From Acanthochlamys bracteata (lineage: Eukaryota; Streptophyta; Magnoliopsida; Pandanales; Velloziaceae), in the NCBI GenBank assembly GCA_019914995.1, contig CM034128.1:7814501-7878500 (forward strand): 64,000 nt of DNA, in the 5' to 3' direction. The notes under the pieces were generated by a model, which saw nothing but the letters and a program-made list of their open reading frames with translations, was not told the DNA's origin and did no database searches. The position numbers were made by a program, and so were the translations under genes. The first letter of the stretch is position 1; each line of letters begins with the position of its first letter. Below are positions 1-12,661 of the stretch, piece by piece.

Positions 1-162
1 CTTCTTTAAGAAAAACCATAGATACTAGGCCAAAGAAAACAAAAGATTGTACAAAACTGAGAATTGGGTCATTAATTATTAATCTATTAAATATATTTTC
101 AAAAACAGTTTTTCCTATTTTCTCAAGAGAAGATTTTCATCTTAATTAAGAAGTTCGCATAC

Positions 163-3100
163 CTGAGGTCCCAATGATCTACGAGAATAGAATTCCTCGT
201 GATGCCGAATACAAAACTCCCAAGACAAAATCTGAAAAATAAGATGCACTGTAAGAATTAAGAAATGACCTACACTTCTGAAGTGAAGTAACAGCCAATG
301 TTATTAATAACCTTCAATTCTGCCGTGAAGACTATCCGGAGATGACCCTTATGAATGACACGTAGCTGCTCATAGACAGTCTCTTGGGAAGCTTTTACGT
401 ATTCCAAGACCATCAATCCTGATGGAAGCCGAAACTCACTTGGTCCATCAAGAAACAAAAGCTCGTCAATAACTCCACTGTCAAAGTTAATTTGCTTGAG
501 TCTAGGCAGTACATCACTAGCGGCCTCTGATATCAACACCAAAAAAAGATAATCAGACATATCAAAAGAAATACGGTTAAAGTCAATTTCAGCAACTTGC
601 TGAAGCATGAGTACTTCAGTAACTTCAAGCAAGACATCACGAAACACTAAGTAACAAATCATAAGTAAATTACAGCCACCTTTTAGAGAAAGCAGGAGTT
701 AGTACCAAAGACCTTTTGGCTTACAAAACCTAAATGATGATTTTAATGCCCTAAAAAACAGGAAAACACGTGAAATTTTTTTATCCTTTCCTTTCTCATA
801 TGCATCTTTAGTACTTCAAAAATATATCTGGTGTGACTACCATCTGGACGACTGAATCTTTGAAAGATTATATCACAATCTAGTTATGACAGGATAGCTT
901 AACAGATACAAGCATGATGTAAAACAGCCAACAATAAGAATGAAAGCAAATAAAAAAGGAGCCTGAAAAACTTTGATAACTGAATACCTGCACAAATTAT
1001 CTATAAATTTGAAGTAGAACCTCAATCTTGACAAAGTTTAACTACAGCAATAAATCAAACATTGATCTAAAGTAGAATTGGTTGCCTGAAAGAAGCACTA
1101 AAATCTGAATACCACCACAAAAGATATCCTCCCAAAAGAAAAGGAAAAAAAAGAAGGATCTCAGTGAAAAACACACCTTACCGTTCCTTTAAACGAATTA
1201 AGTACAAATTTTGCATCATTGTAACTTCACTACTATGAATTTTGACCCGAATAGAACACTAAATGATGCTGCATTTAAGAAGAATAACAAATAATGCATT
1301 CTTAGGAACACAACTCCTTTTCGGTATTTATTTTTTCACAATTCTTTGGACACTCTTGGTGCTCATTCCCAACTAAATCTTCCACAAGGGTGTACAAGAA
1401 CTTCCAACAATTTGAGAAGATGTGAAGGATTGCCCTCCTAAATCCTTTACGAGGCTAGGTGGCAGAATCCGGCTTAGTACAAAATCAGAGAACAGGTTTT
1501 ACATTCAAGCTTCTTAGGAACAGGATTAGCTATATCGCAACCCAAAACATTACTATGGACACCTTAAAGTTTGATATATAACATTGCAGATCACACCCAA
1601 ATATTCCGAGTTCATATATTGTCCTTAGCACCGAACCATATTGAACTTGAATTCCACCTTTTTTGTGCAATGATATATATGTAGGTTAGCTCGAGTATTA
1701 CAAAATGAACACAAATCAAAGCACAGAATCTATAGGAGGCATCAACTGGTTTTTGCTAAACTTATGTGCTAAAGTTTGATTTTCTACAAGTGTTGCAATA
1801 GAGGTGTCCAACACATACAAGCTGAGAAACAAGACTTGGATGAAAGCCTGTTAGAAATTTAGAGAGAGAGAGAGAATCAAGAAATTTCAAAAATACTAAC
1901 AGCAGCAAAAGCAACAAAAGAGATTCTTACCAAATCCTTTTCCAGACTTTGAACCACAAACTTCACAGTGCCATGCATCCTGCAGCAAGAGCAGAAATGG
2001 AAATAAATGGAATAAGTAATATATACCATAGGAATCAGTTATCTCTTCCAGTTTATTAAACATCCCACAGAACACGAGAAGACGTGCACATTCTTGCTTT
2101 TACATGGGTACATAGCAAACTGTTACTATCATTAGCATATAACATTCAAGTTCATGGCACAACTTTTAACTTTCAAGCAAATAAGTTTGCTTATGATAAT
2201 TAAAAATGTCAAGGTACAATTCAAAAGAACTCGTCAAGACAAAAGTTAGTACAAGATTAATACTACGATTAAGTTTAAAAAATAATAATAATAATATTTT
2301 GAATATATGCATACTGACAATGAAGACCACAAATAAACACAAACTTGTTTTTATGCAATTCTGAACTACTAACTACAAAGGGACTATTAATAGAGAAACA
2401 GAAACTAACCATGGATGCTCGAGGAAAAACACCAAGTGCATTGTTACTATCACTATCATACATTGACAGACACCACTTTTTCCGAGCTCTTGAAGCAAAG
2501 TATTCCGCCACGAACTTTCTCCAGTAGAGTATAGAGTTCTCCTATACAAAAAAGAAAAAAAAAAGCATCAAAAGTCAAAGTGGCTGCTCAACATGGATTA
2601 AAAAACGTGTGGCCTAAACATGGTTTCTTTGACTAGAAGAAAGGGTCAACTTACAGGACGTCCAAGGCGCTGGTGATACATATACTGCATAAGCCGACGA
2701 GCACAAATTCCACTATCTATAGGACGCTTAACAGGATATGCTGGTTGCATAGCATGCTGCAGTTGCTGCCTTAGCTGCTGTTGTTGCTGCATCTGGGCAC
2801 GTTGCATGGGTGGCAACGACTGCAGAATTTGCTGTTGCTGTCTCTGTTGTGCTAGCTTCTGTTGCTGGATAAAGGCCTCCAGCTGTGGGTTAGCATGCGC
2901 CTGAAATGACATTGAATCCTGCCTTTGAAGGAGCTGCTGCAGAACATGTTGCTGGAGCATATCTCCCTGTCTCAGGTCTATCCTTGCCCTCTTCTGAGCA
3001 TACATTAAGCTACCTGGATCCTGTGTCATCAATTGAGATGCTACACTAGATGTTCCTTGCTTCTGCATCTGCACCTGCTCTCGGTGCAATTTCTGCTGCA

Positions 3101-3452
3101 CAATGCAGGACCCATCGGCAATGGAAGATCCTGAAACATTATTTGATGAAAAAGACATGGGTGAAGAAGGAAGGCGCACATAGGACTCTGTGTTAATGCT
3201 GGCACTCCGCTGCAACTTTGGCCTCCCAGATAGAGCAGAATTAGCATCTGTAACCAAGGAGCTCCCTCCAATGCTAGGCCCAGATGAGTTAGCAGTACCA
3301 TTGCGAACACCACGGTTCATGTCAGCCGATGAGGGACCAAGTACAGTCCCAGGACCAGATATAGAACTCACTTGCATCGAGCTTTGCCCATCACTCTGAA
3401 AAATGATGCCGGAGGAGGAGGACTGGCACAGGTCACCACCTCCACTCACCAT
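163..3452 (-). CDS. SLK2: SEUSS-like transcriptional co-regulator (SLK2 type), 3' end outside window
   Basis: Exons in transcript order: 3452-2655, 2541-2410, 1979-1931, 526-312 and 231-163; every junction is GT-AG and the frame holds through 421 codons. Exon 1 encodes a Ser/Gly-rich N-terminus with SGRPKLQRSASINTESY and SSPMSFSSNNVSGSS, then a Gln-rich stretch ending RRLMQYMYHQRLGRP. Exons 2-5 encode the LIM-binding-like core: NSILYWRKFVAEYF, DAWHCEVCGSKSGKGF, VLPRLKQINFDSGVIDELL and ILSWEFC. In the family, SEUSS/SLK proteins are nuclear adaptors that pair with LEUNIG-type co-repressors and help control floral and embryonic meristem development. The start at 3452 is the first ATG after an in-frame stop at 3545-3543. 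The remaining C-terminal exons would lie left of base 1. The family is certain; assignment to SLK2 rather than SLK1/3 rests on remembered sequence. One oddity is the diverged HHEEFYSRRS where relatives have RRHEELLPRR. Confidence 0.93.
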
Positions 3453-4690
3453 AGACTGGCCTGCCAAAGGGGCAGCAGCCCCTAGCTGGATGGTAGACTC
3501 CAAATGGTTCTGCAATACCAGAGCTGCAAACGAGCTCTTCAACTAGAAGGAAAAGTATCTCTTCTTTGAGCTTCTAGCTAATTTCGTGCACAAAAATAAT
3601 AAAGATTTCCAGATCTTCTAACTTCCTTCTGGAAAAAGTAGAGAGTATCTGCACAAATTGCAAGTTCCAGGTCCCTCCACGCACTACTGCAAGAAACAAA
3701 AGATGCACGAAACCTGATGAAATCAAGGTTCAATTTATAAAGAAAGAAGAACGAGGCCAAGCTGAACTCTTTAAAAACAAAGGATTACTATTTACTATAG
3801 GCAATGTCACGCATCAACAGTAGAGATAAGTATGGTAAGCATATTTCAGGAGCAACCAACATATTGAAAACATACAAAAACTACAACAAGACCAGTTACT
3901 TCTTGGTAACATTGCAGCACTCAAATCTTAAATTCTCAACTTTGATCACTTGAATTAACATTCTAGCCCTACCGGAGAGCAGAGATAAAATTCCAGTTTT
4001 AGTTTCTAAACAAAATCAAACGCACAAACATGAATAGCACTAGTTTTTAGAAGCCAATTTTTCTTTTTTTTTCTTTTCAAATGGTTATAACTGTGAAAAG
4101 CCAGCCATAGAAGCCCTAATATTTCCAATCACAATGGAAAAGAACCGCAGAGGAATTCATGAAATAAACACTCCTGATTTTGAGACTAGATTCCCAAATT
4201 GCTACCAGGAACCCTACGATCCTAGAAAGTGAATTATTTTCTCAACGAAATTTGGAAAAAACAAACTCAAACTACCAGTTGAACCTTCAGCATGAGCAGT
4301 TACCCTGATCTTGTAAAACGTGAAGTTCCCTATTCTTTACAGACATAAAATTTTTCTTCAACCAAAGCAACAAATTTGAACAATAAACATAAACAAACAA
4401 TAATTTTAAAACAAAGAAACTCTCAAAAATATCTTACAATTCAAACTACCGAGATCAATAATTAGTAGCAAACATCAAAAGAAATTTCCTTAGAAAGCTA
4501 ACCTAGCTAAAACAACTCGAGCTACTTCTCACTGCTCACCTTCAAATTAAAGAAACAAAAATTCTCTGAAAATCGATCGGTTGAAATTCTGAAACCAATC
4601 TTCTTCTCCTCTCTAAAATACTTTCTCTATGTAGAGCTTTCTCTCTCTATCCCCCGGAGAGGGAGCTGTCTCCGTTGAGCTTTTGGAAAG
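3453..4690 (-). other. Putative 5' leader and leader intron of the SEUSS-like gene
   Basis: No coding potential was found between the SLK2 start codon and about 4690. The pyrimidine/purine-biased stretch at 4600-4680 looks like a first non-coding exon of a plant gene, and the AT-rich middle would then be a leader intron. Transcription start and splice sites were not determined. Confidence 0.35.
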
Positions 4691-4699
4691 AAAACTAGA

Positions 4700-5620
4700 T
4701 TTTATTGCCCCCCGCGCTATTGCTGGGAGCCATAAACCCAAACACGAAACAAAACAAAAACCAATTAAACTACAGTACTTAAAAGTGGGCTTGGGAAACC
4801 AATTAAATTCTGACAGCTCGGATTGATTTGGTGTTATTTGAAAGTAACCGGTGCAGCGGAAGAGTTCGAGTTTGGACGGTGGGAGGACTGCAGACTGCAA
4901 AGCTAATCGCAGAAGTACGTGACCGGCACAACCGGGACATCAACCGGTTGTTTCCGGTTTTCCTTTTGAGGTTTGATTGGATTAAGAACCTTTAGCTAGA
5001 AGACTCTTCTTTGAGTAGGAAGTTAAGGTACGCGCACGTGCGTGTTTCGTTCATTTGGCGTCCACGAAGAAGGTAAAAGAATGCAGACGTAAACGTGGCA
5101 AATAGACATTGGTTAGTGAATAACGATGAGAATGTATTTTAATAGACATAAGTCGGTAGTAAGCAGCTTATCCAATAATGAATTTGTTCGTGTGTGGTTT
5201 CTTAAAAATGTTACAGCGGAATAGCTTTGCAAGTTTTCAATGCTCTAATCGTGTTATTTTAGTAGAATTAAAAATATTAAAACCAAAATTTATGAATAAA
5301 TATTCTTGAAATATGTTCAATTTGTTCTTTTAAATAAAATTCAAAGTCATCTTTTATATTCTTTACAATATAAATAATTGAAAGTAATTTTTAGTTGAAA
5401 TAAGTAAGCTATAAAATGAGAAAAAAAAAAAAATATATATATATATAGATATTAGTTTTAATGAATATATAGTTAAAGATATCGACATCATACACCACAA
5501 AATAGAATATAAAGTTAATTAAAAATAATAAAATATAAGATAAGTACCGTCATATAAGGGATTAGTTTTCTGACTAAACTAGAAGGCCTCTTTTAAGTAA
5601 TGAACTTTTTATTATAAGAA
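4700..5620. other. AT-rich intergenic stretch
   Basis: No gene was recognised. It presumably includes the upstream region of the SEUSS-like gene. A poly-A run followed by an (AT)n microsatellite lies at about 5421-5447. Confidence 0.5.
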
Positions 5621-5626
5621 AATTCT

Positions 5627-5760
5627 ACTTAGTATTCTAGTGGTATAAATCGGGAGACGGGATCGGTCCGACCTATTCGAGCTAGGCTGACTTAGTTCGA
5701 TTCTCACACGATCTGATTATATTTTTCAGCTAAGTTTTACCTATTTAAAAAATAAAATAA
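5627..5760 (+). repeat. Candidate tRNA-derived SINE
   Basis: An A-box-like TCTAGTGGTATAAATCGG (about 5636-5653) is followed about 50 bases later by a B-box-like GTTCGATTC (5695-5703), then an A/T-rich tail. This is the layout of RNA polymerase III promoters in plant SINEs. It is not a tRNA gene because no cloverleaf arms can be drawn. No target duplication was identified, so the ends are approximate. Confidence 0.45.
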
Positions 5761-6300
5761 ATAATATAAATTAAAAAAAAATTATTATTAGAAATTTTCT
5801 TTTATTATAAATTAATCTGATTAATGGGCAATATTGATTAGGTCAAAATTATCGTTGACGGATCAATATGTATAGTTACTAGATATGCCAGCCGATAATG
5901 TCAACTCTATATTGTATCGTGGACCGAATTAGGCGGAGCAAGCTCCGAATTCGATCCAAATAACAACTCTAAGTATTCTAGTCTACTCCACTAATTACTC
6001 ATTTTGCGTTTAGTAGCTAGCTTCCAATTTACAAAACCTAACAAGTAAATAACTATGACCCTATCCAAACTAGTGTTACGCAGACTATATTATTCAGATC
6101 AATCTAAAAATTATTGATCTGGAGTTTAAATCATTTATAATTTATAAATAAATTGCTCAAATAATTGACACAACGACACGGAATGCCAAGATGATTTTCA
6201 GGTCAACCAGTTGAATCGTCCATCTAGATCGATCCGAGTTGGATTCAAAAAAAAAAAAAAAAGAAAAATAGTTATGAGTTATGACTTGGTTCCGCAGCAA
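5761..6300. other. AT-rich stretch upstream of the dead hAT transposase
   Basis: No gene was seen. It holds a poly-A run at about 6247-6262. The 5' terminal inverted repeat of the hAT element should lie here or further left, but I could not identify it. Confidence 0.4.
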
Positions 6301-6425
6301 TCGCATCTCATCTCCTAACTTTTACGTAAATATCTTTTCTTCTTCTATTCTTCATCTAGGGTTTACTTCTGCCCCTGGCTCTGACTTCATTCGAAATCTA
6401 CTGTTGTGATTCGGGCGACCATTCG

Positions 6426-9400
6426 GTGCCTCACAATGTCTTTGTTATCATCTCTAATCATTCTTTCGATTTTTTCACACAATATTCAACAATTCTACAA
6501 AATCAAAGTTCTTCAAAAGTGAAAAATGATATTGTTTGGAGTCACTGTAGGTTAGCATATGACAGCAGCAATAAGAGAAGTAAATTGGTGTATGTAGCTG
6601 TTAGATATTCTTGCAATATTAACTCAAGAAGGGAGGGTTGAATTGAGTTAGTCTATAAAAATTTTCGTTAAATTTATTATCCCTTTCGGCGAAAGAGCTT
6701 ACAAAATTTATTTGTGTCAATCTTTGTAAACCTGCACAGAGAGAGTTAAAGTGTTTACTGACATAAGTGACAAAAAGTAGTGCTCAGGGTATTTAACATG
6801 GTTCGGCAAAACCCTTTTGTCTACATCCACGGTCGCTCTATCACTAGAGCCAAAGCTTCACTAAACCTTTAATAAGCTACAAATACACCTAGAGCAAAGT
6901 GCTTCACCAAGCACACTTACTCTATCGGGTTTCTTCGCCAAGACAACCCCTAACAGCCTCTTGGACACGCTGTCCCCACGGGCGATTTGCTAGCTCTATT
7001 ACAAGGTCTAAGAGCTTACACTAAGCTCTACAGAGCTTTTACTGGTGTGCTGCAGACCACCTTTACAATGTCGGTAAGAGGTTACAAAAAAGTAAACCAA
7101 GATTGAGCATGGATCTATCTCATGAATGTTAAGTGTTCATGATGTGATTCGAATGAGATGATCGGAGAGGTTCTTTGAGAGATTTCTTGATATGATTGGC
7201 GTAAGATTTATTTGTGTGGAATAGTCGAGTTCGTGACCAGCAGCAGGATATTTTTGTGTAGAGTGGTAGAGTTCTTGTATATCTCTGTTTTTGCTTGGGT
7301 TCTTTCTACTTCTATTTTTTTATGTTCTCTCTCTCCTTTTTTCTTCGTTGCTGTGACTCCCTTCTTATAGAGTTTCTTCACTGTGTAGGAGCCGTTGAAG
7401 AACGTTCTTTCTTGGCGCTCTCTTTCACGTGGGTTCTTCACGCCGAGAGGAGCTCGGTTTTGTCGATGGTTAATCAACCGCTTCCAAGCTTCTTTTCTAC
7501 CGTCTTTGTGCAAGGTCTTCGTTGCATTAAATGCGTTATAGAAGTTTGAATTTGTCGCCAACGGTTGAAAGCTTAATTTAGCTAAGCTCATGCGAGACTC
7601 TGGTGGTGATGAGTTGATATGGCTTGTCCATAATAAATACAATGCAGGTTGACTGCTTGACTTGAACAAAGACTTTGACTTGTGTAATGTGCTTTCTTCA
7701 CTTGATTATTGAGCTTTCCTTTTCTGTGAAAAGCTCTTGTAGATCTTCTGTTTGAAGTGCTTCAGTCCGTTGTGAGTGCAGGTGATTTTTGAAGCAAGGG
7801 AAATTTCGTTGCCGTTGAACACAAGGTCTGTTTCGAAACAGAGAAGTCTTCTTATGCTTCAGTAGTCGAACAGCTGACTATAATGTGGCTGTGGCATCCT
7901 CAGTCCCGTATGCTGTTAGCAGTAGTATAGCAGTTGGCTGTATGATGGCTATTTTTATCTGTTGTAAATAAGATGACCTTTGTTCGTCTAATCCTGCAGA
8001 ACTTGTTTTCAGATTATTAGTCTAATATAAATCATAGTTCTTAATTCTTTGTTATCATCAAAATTATTCTTATAATTCCAACAGTAGCTATATTTATGAA
8101 CATTTCAAGAGGCAATATTATTAGATTCAATCAACACTTAGTCAGAATTAAAAAAGATATTGGAGCTTACAAGAATGTTCCTACTAACGTTTGCTAGAAG
8201 ATGAAGCTACACAATAATGACATCCTTTAAACAAAAAAGACGTTAAGAAATGCTCGATGAACAAAATCTATTTAGCTAATAATACAAAGAATCTGAAGGG
8301 CAAGTTTACAATACATTTAGCGAGGCTAGAGATGTTCTATTAGATTAAGAGCAAGACTGCGAAGGCATATCAACATGAAGTATAGAGGGTCACATAGATA
8401 GAGAAAATATTCTATTAGAAAAGGAAAAGAGGTAATGCTGATGGATTCTTATTTCATGCCAAACCACTGTCAATGCACAGCCTATGTCAACGAGTGTCTT
8501 GTAAAATAATGAAGCCATAAAAAAATGTGGAATTGTTATATCTAACTAGATGATTGATGCACGTATATCTTTTAATATTATTGCTAGTATTGGTTCAGAT
8601 TGTAAAGCTCAACACTATCATGATTTAGAAATTTTTTGTTTAATAAGAATATTGAAGAGATGAGGCGTTATATTGAGAGCTACCGTAATGCATGAAAAAG
8701 AATGGCATTCACCAATATTATTGATAGGTTATATTAAAGAATCCTTATTAATTTCTAGTTTATTGCCCAAAATGTACTATCTTTATCAAATCTTTTGATG
8801 CATTTGATCCTTCCAAAACTGTAGAGATGTTATACAAGTTATTTATAGTGGATATTGAAAATGTGGTTAAATTTTGTAACTGATAATGTATCAAATTATA
8901 TTGTTGTTGGTAGACTATTGGAGTAGGAATTTCGAAATTTATTTTGGTCTCGTTGTGCCGCATTGCATTAATATAATATTTCATGATTTTCACAAGTTGG
9001 ATGAAATTAGTAATTTAGTATGTCATGCATTTAAAATTACAGAATATATCTACAATTATTTTTTCGTTACAACTGATAAAAAAGTTTACACGTGAAACGT
9101 AAATACTTACACCAACATATACTGCTTTTTGCTATCAATTTTATTATTTTGTAAAGTATATTGCTCAAAATGGTAGTTTGAGAGCTATGGTAGTTTCAAA
9201 AGAATTTCAACTTCAGCGTATGATAAAGAAAGTAAAGAAAAGAAAATTATGAATGATTTTTTAACTACTTTTTTTTTAACAGAATGTGCCAATGTTATGA
9301 AACTTACTGATATTCTAGTTCATGTTTTTCGTATTGTTGATTGCGATGATAGACTTTATATAGGGTACTTGATTGAAGCTATTCATACTATCAAAATTGA

Positions 9401-10410
9401 AATAGTGAGGAGTTTTAACAATAATAAGGAAAGAGTATATCTAGATATTATTAATAATATGTGGGATCATCAATAAGACAGAGCTTTATATGCAACTAGT
9501 TACTAGCTTAATTCTCGTTATCAATATGATATCTTTTCATCTGAAAAAAGTTCTTCCACTATTTCGGGGCTTCTGGATGTAATAGAAAAGTTTGCGATAT
9601 GAGATTTTGAGCTTATGAATAAGTTGACTGGTGAAATAAAGCTTTTTCAGAAATACTGAAAGAGACTTTGCACGCATTTATGCTATTTCTAGTCCTCAAC
9701 CTATGGCTATGGCTTCAGGTAGCAATAATTCTTAGTTATATGATTTATTGATTTTACATATTCTTTTTATTTTCTAAAACTTATATTCTCTTATAGATGA
9801 ATGATAGCTGTTATACGGAATAGTGTTAGACATATTCAAAAATTAGCCATTTGTATTTTAAGTCAAACATATAATGCTCCAGATTGTGAGAAGAACTAGA
9901 GAATATTTGAACATACCTATTTCAAAAAATGAAATAGATTGAAGCATCAACGACTAAATCATCTTGTGTGTATTCATTATAATTAGATTTTGAAGCAAAG
10001 ATAATAGTTATTATATCTTTTTATTTGTCAATTTTATGAATTGTAAATACATATTAGGAATTATTTCAAATATCGAAACTATGATCATTATAGATGTTGA
10101 AGGATTCGGAGAAAATGATGATTGGATAACTATAGATGAATCTTCACTTTTAACTAATGAAGATTTAGAAGCATTTCACAAGCAATTGAAAGTGTGGTCA
10201 ATTCAAAAGAAACCAACTGATGGTAGCTATATTTACTTCTATTTCTAGTTAAACAATGTTTGTTGGATTATGAGTTTGAAAATCTAAAATTGAAATTATA
10301 AATATTTTGTAGATGCTGAATTAAATCTAAAAATCTTAGTATGGATGGTGAAAATGATGAGGAGAGTGAAGGAGTTGATAGATATATGCATGCTTGATAG
10401 TTTTTCTTGC
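6426..10410 (+). pseudogene. Decayed hAT-family transposase gene, split by a solo LTR
   Basis: Fragments in family order can be read across many stops and frameshifts. The BED zinc finger begins at about 6523 (DIVWSHCRL, then NKRSKLVY) and resumes after the inserted LTR at about 8084-8190 (RGNIIRFNQHL, AYKNVPTNV). The central transposase region follows at about 8755-9480, with LTDNVSNYIV, NLFWSRCAA, FRIVDCDDRLYIGYLIEAIH and a segment ending in WDHQ. The C-terminal dimerisation region at about 9815-9990 reads IQKLAICILSQTYNAPDCEKN and RLKHQRLNHLV. Intact relatives are cut-and-paste transposases. In-frame stops throughout show it cannot encode an active enzyme. The element's terminal repeats were not found. 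A weak open frame at 10036-10248 may be part of its tail. Confidence 0.82.
6599..8083 (+). mobile_element. Solo LTR with 5-bp target duplication, inserted in the hAT gene
   Basis: The 1,485-bp unit starts TGTTAGATATTC and ends AATTCCAACA, so it has the TG...CA ends of LTRs with short inverted termini. It is flanked on both sides by GTAGC (6594-6598 and 8084-8088). The start and the internal TGGTTCGGCAAAACCC-type segment near 6800 resemble LTRs of SIRE/Maximus-like Copia elements, from memory only. No internal retrotransposon domain lies between copies, so this is a solo LTR left by LTR-LTR recombination. Open frames inside it look spurious. Orientation is assigned from the TG/CA ends only. 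Confidence 0.88.
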
Positions 10411-10619
10411 CAGATTATGGTTCAGGAGTTTAAGGTAACTACTGTTTGAGACTCAAACGCATATTAGGAGTATTTTATAACAACGTGAAATATTTACTAG
10501 TAGTTTTTGTTAGCATGTTGCTGTCCATAAGGTAATATCTATGACTTTATTTTGTTAGAAATATATTATATTTTTGAAGATATTAAATTAATATAGATAC
10601 TATGAAGATATCAAAATCA

Positions 10620-11000
10620 TATATTTATATGTGAGGATGCGCGCACACCCCCTCCCCGCATACATCAGCGCGTGAACCGTTGGATCTTGTTCAGATGGTG
10701 CACGCGTTGGCGCGGAGCGCGCATGTCCCTCCTCTTTACGAAAGGTTATTTTCGTCATCTCACTCGATTTTTTCTCTTCTCATGCATTTCTCTCATACTA
10801 TTCCTCATTTTTTTCCTATGTTCGTTACACCTCGCTGCTCTAGATCTCCATCTCCCCCGCGCCGATTTTCGTGCCTCGTGCATCACCTCTGTAGGTTTGT
10901 TTCTTTATCATCCCTTCTCTTTTCTTCAATTTTTCTTAAATTGCTCCTTACTGTTTCAAACCCTAGAAATTCGTTCGCTTAGAATTAGGGCAAACAAACT
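10620..11000 (+). promoter_or_regulatory. GC-rich, promoter-like segment with a telo-box and no gene after it
   Basis: This stretch is richer in G+C than its surroundings at about 10637-10730, then strongly pyrimidine-biased like a plant 5' leader. It contains AAACCCTAG (10958-10966), the telo-box element known from promoters of translation and ribosome genes. No coding exon follows on the plus strand. It may be an orphaned 5' end of a gene or part of a transposon. Open frames of 145 and 100 codons overlap here but are low-complexity and match nothing I know. Confidence 0.3.
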
Positions 11001-11100
11001 CTTCATTTTTTTTCTCCTCCTCTTTCTATACAGTTTTCTAATTCGTTCGTCACCAATCGAAAAGTTCACACATTTATTTCCAAAAATCAAAATTCAAAGA

Positions 11101-11970
11101 AAAATATAAACTTGTGTATTCAAAAGACTTATATTTCTAACATCATTAAAAAGAGGTAGGAGAAATTAATATCAGCACACGAATTACAGAAGAATGAATG
11201 ATTAATAGGGATATACAAGATCCAAAATAAATGAACACTTGTTTATCATTTGGATATTTTTATGTTGGTAGTAAACACTACTTTATAAGCCAAATGTATG
11301 AATGCTATCTATAAAAATTTTTTTTCAACCAACAATAACTCTTCGAGAATTTGTATTTAAGAATGATAAATGTTTGAGTCAACTTAATATTGAAAAAGAA
11401 AAAAAAAATGATTACATTAGTGAAGACTCATGCCGGTTTGTGAATAATAGCGTTTTCATTCTAATAAGTGCAGCACAAGTGTATACAAAGAATGATACGA
11501 TAGGTTCAAAAAAAAATTTGAGAAATCTCAAATTGAATATATCTTGCATGATGATGAAAAAATAGTGATGGCTTTACAAGCTGCATTTATAAGTCTCGAA
11601 TAAAGGACGATCAACGAAAGTGAAAGATGAAATTCAATTCAGCTACAAAGAAAGATAATTGTGAATGCAAATTTTTTGAGATTTTGAGGATTTCTTTCGG
11701 GCATCTTATAGAGATTTTTCATAGTCGTGATATAGAGCTACGATAACACTTTATTCTTAAAAAATAGATGGACTAACAAGTATAGAGCCAAATATAATGA
11801 TGCACTAGTAAGTGTGCATGCGAAGTCTAAACTATTGAGACTTACTAAACTGTAGATGGTTACAGTCAATTAGTTTATGAACCGGCTGAAACTGATAAGA
11901 AATACTAAATAATGTTATAAGCATCACAAGTACTATCATTATGGCTCAAAGAACTAAAGAAGACTGCCGA
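11101..11970. other. AT-rich stretch without recognisable gene
   Basis: An open frame at 11302-11565 (87 codons) has no recognisable motif and AT-driven composition. I see nothing else supportable. Confidence 0.4.
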
Positions 11971-11971
11971 A

Positions 11972-12398
11972 AGGGAGTGATAGAGATACTCTTTTTTTAA
12001 GGACACTTCCAAACACTCTCTCCGGTTTATGGCCAAGCTGATTTTCAAATCCAACCTCTAGCATTAAATATGAAGAACTATTAGTTAGAAACATACTCAA
12101 ATTTAATCTCAATCGGAATACTAAATCACCTCTATCCGACTACTTGATAAAGATGATGGAAAATAAAAAAAACTTCAATATATATATATATATATATTGT
12201 ATTATTTTTGTCACTTTAATCAAATGGCCGGATGGAGATAAATTAATATTTTGATTGAGTTAAAATTTTCTAAATATGTTTCTAACTAATAGTTTTTCAT
12301 ATTTAATGCTGGAGATTGAATTTGAAAATCACTCCGACTATAAATCGAAAAAAAAGTGCTCAAAAATACTCTAAAAAAGAGTGCTCATATCCTTCCAT
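11972..12398. repeat. Foldback element 1 (imperfect palindrome with an AT microsatellite at its centre)
   Basis: The left arm (about 11972-12175) and right arm (about 12200-12398) are imperfect reverse complements. Both contain GATTTTCAAATYCAAYCTC, CATTAAATATGAARAACTAT, AGTTAGAAACATA and CTCAATCRRAATA when read in the same sense. An (AT)n run at about 12176-12197 sits between the arms, and the right end abuts TATATATA. There is no coding capacity. It is related in sequence to foldback element 2 and to the arm at 35.5 kb. Confidence 0.7.
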
Positions 12399-12410
12399 TA
12401 TATATATAGA

Positions 12411-12630
12411 TATACAATAGAAGCATTCCAGATCGTATTAAAGCACTCCACAACCGTTAATGGCCGTGGAGACCTATATTTCAATCTCTATGAAAAACTG
12501 AGTCGATAAAATACAGACAAATTTTTATTTTAATCGAAATACGAATCGATTTTCATCTCAATTTCAATTGAGCAAAATGTGGACCTATAAATCCAACCTC
12601 CATTCGAACACTTTATCAAAATGACTCAAA

Positions 12631-12632
<2 letters not shown>
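12411..12632. repeat. Diverged single arm related to the foldback family
   Basis: It contains TAATCGAAATACGAATCGAT, AATCCAACCTCCATTCGAAC and CTTTATCAAAATGACTC in the order of the foldback arms, and ends at an (AT)n tract (about 12633-12660). No matching right arm directly follows, so it appears to be half of a third element. Confidence 0.45.

Positions 12633-12660
<28 letters not shown>

Positions 12661-12661
<1 letters not shown>

Noticed and set aside
270..662. 130-codon open frame on the minus strand as a gene of its own
   Set aside because: Its middle is exon 4 of the SEUSS-like gene (526-312); both ends run into introns with clear splice sites.
3041..3399. Open frames at 3041-3313 (minus) and 3190-3399 (plus)
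   Set aside because: They are out-of-frame shadows of SEUSS-like exon 1.
4613..4900. 95-codon minus-strand open frame
   Set aside because: It overlaps the leader-like region of the SEUSS-like gene, has no motif and no splice link to the coding exons.
5627..5760. A tRNA gene
   Set aside because: A- and B-box-like motifs are present but no acceptor, D or anticodon stems can be formed, so a SINE is more likely.
7208..7669. 153-codon minus-strand open frame
   Set aside because: It lies wholly inside the non-coding solo LTR and has no recognisable domain.
10672..11109. 145-codon plus-strand open frame
   Set aside because: Phe/Leu/Ser-rich translation of a pyrimidine-rich stretch, with no motif; better explained as leader-like sequence.
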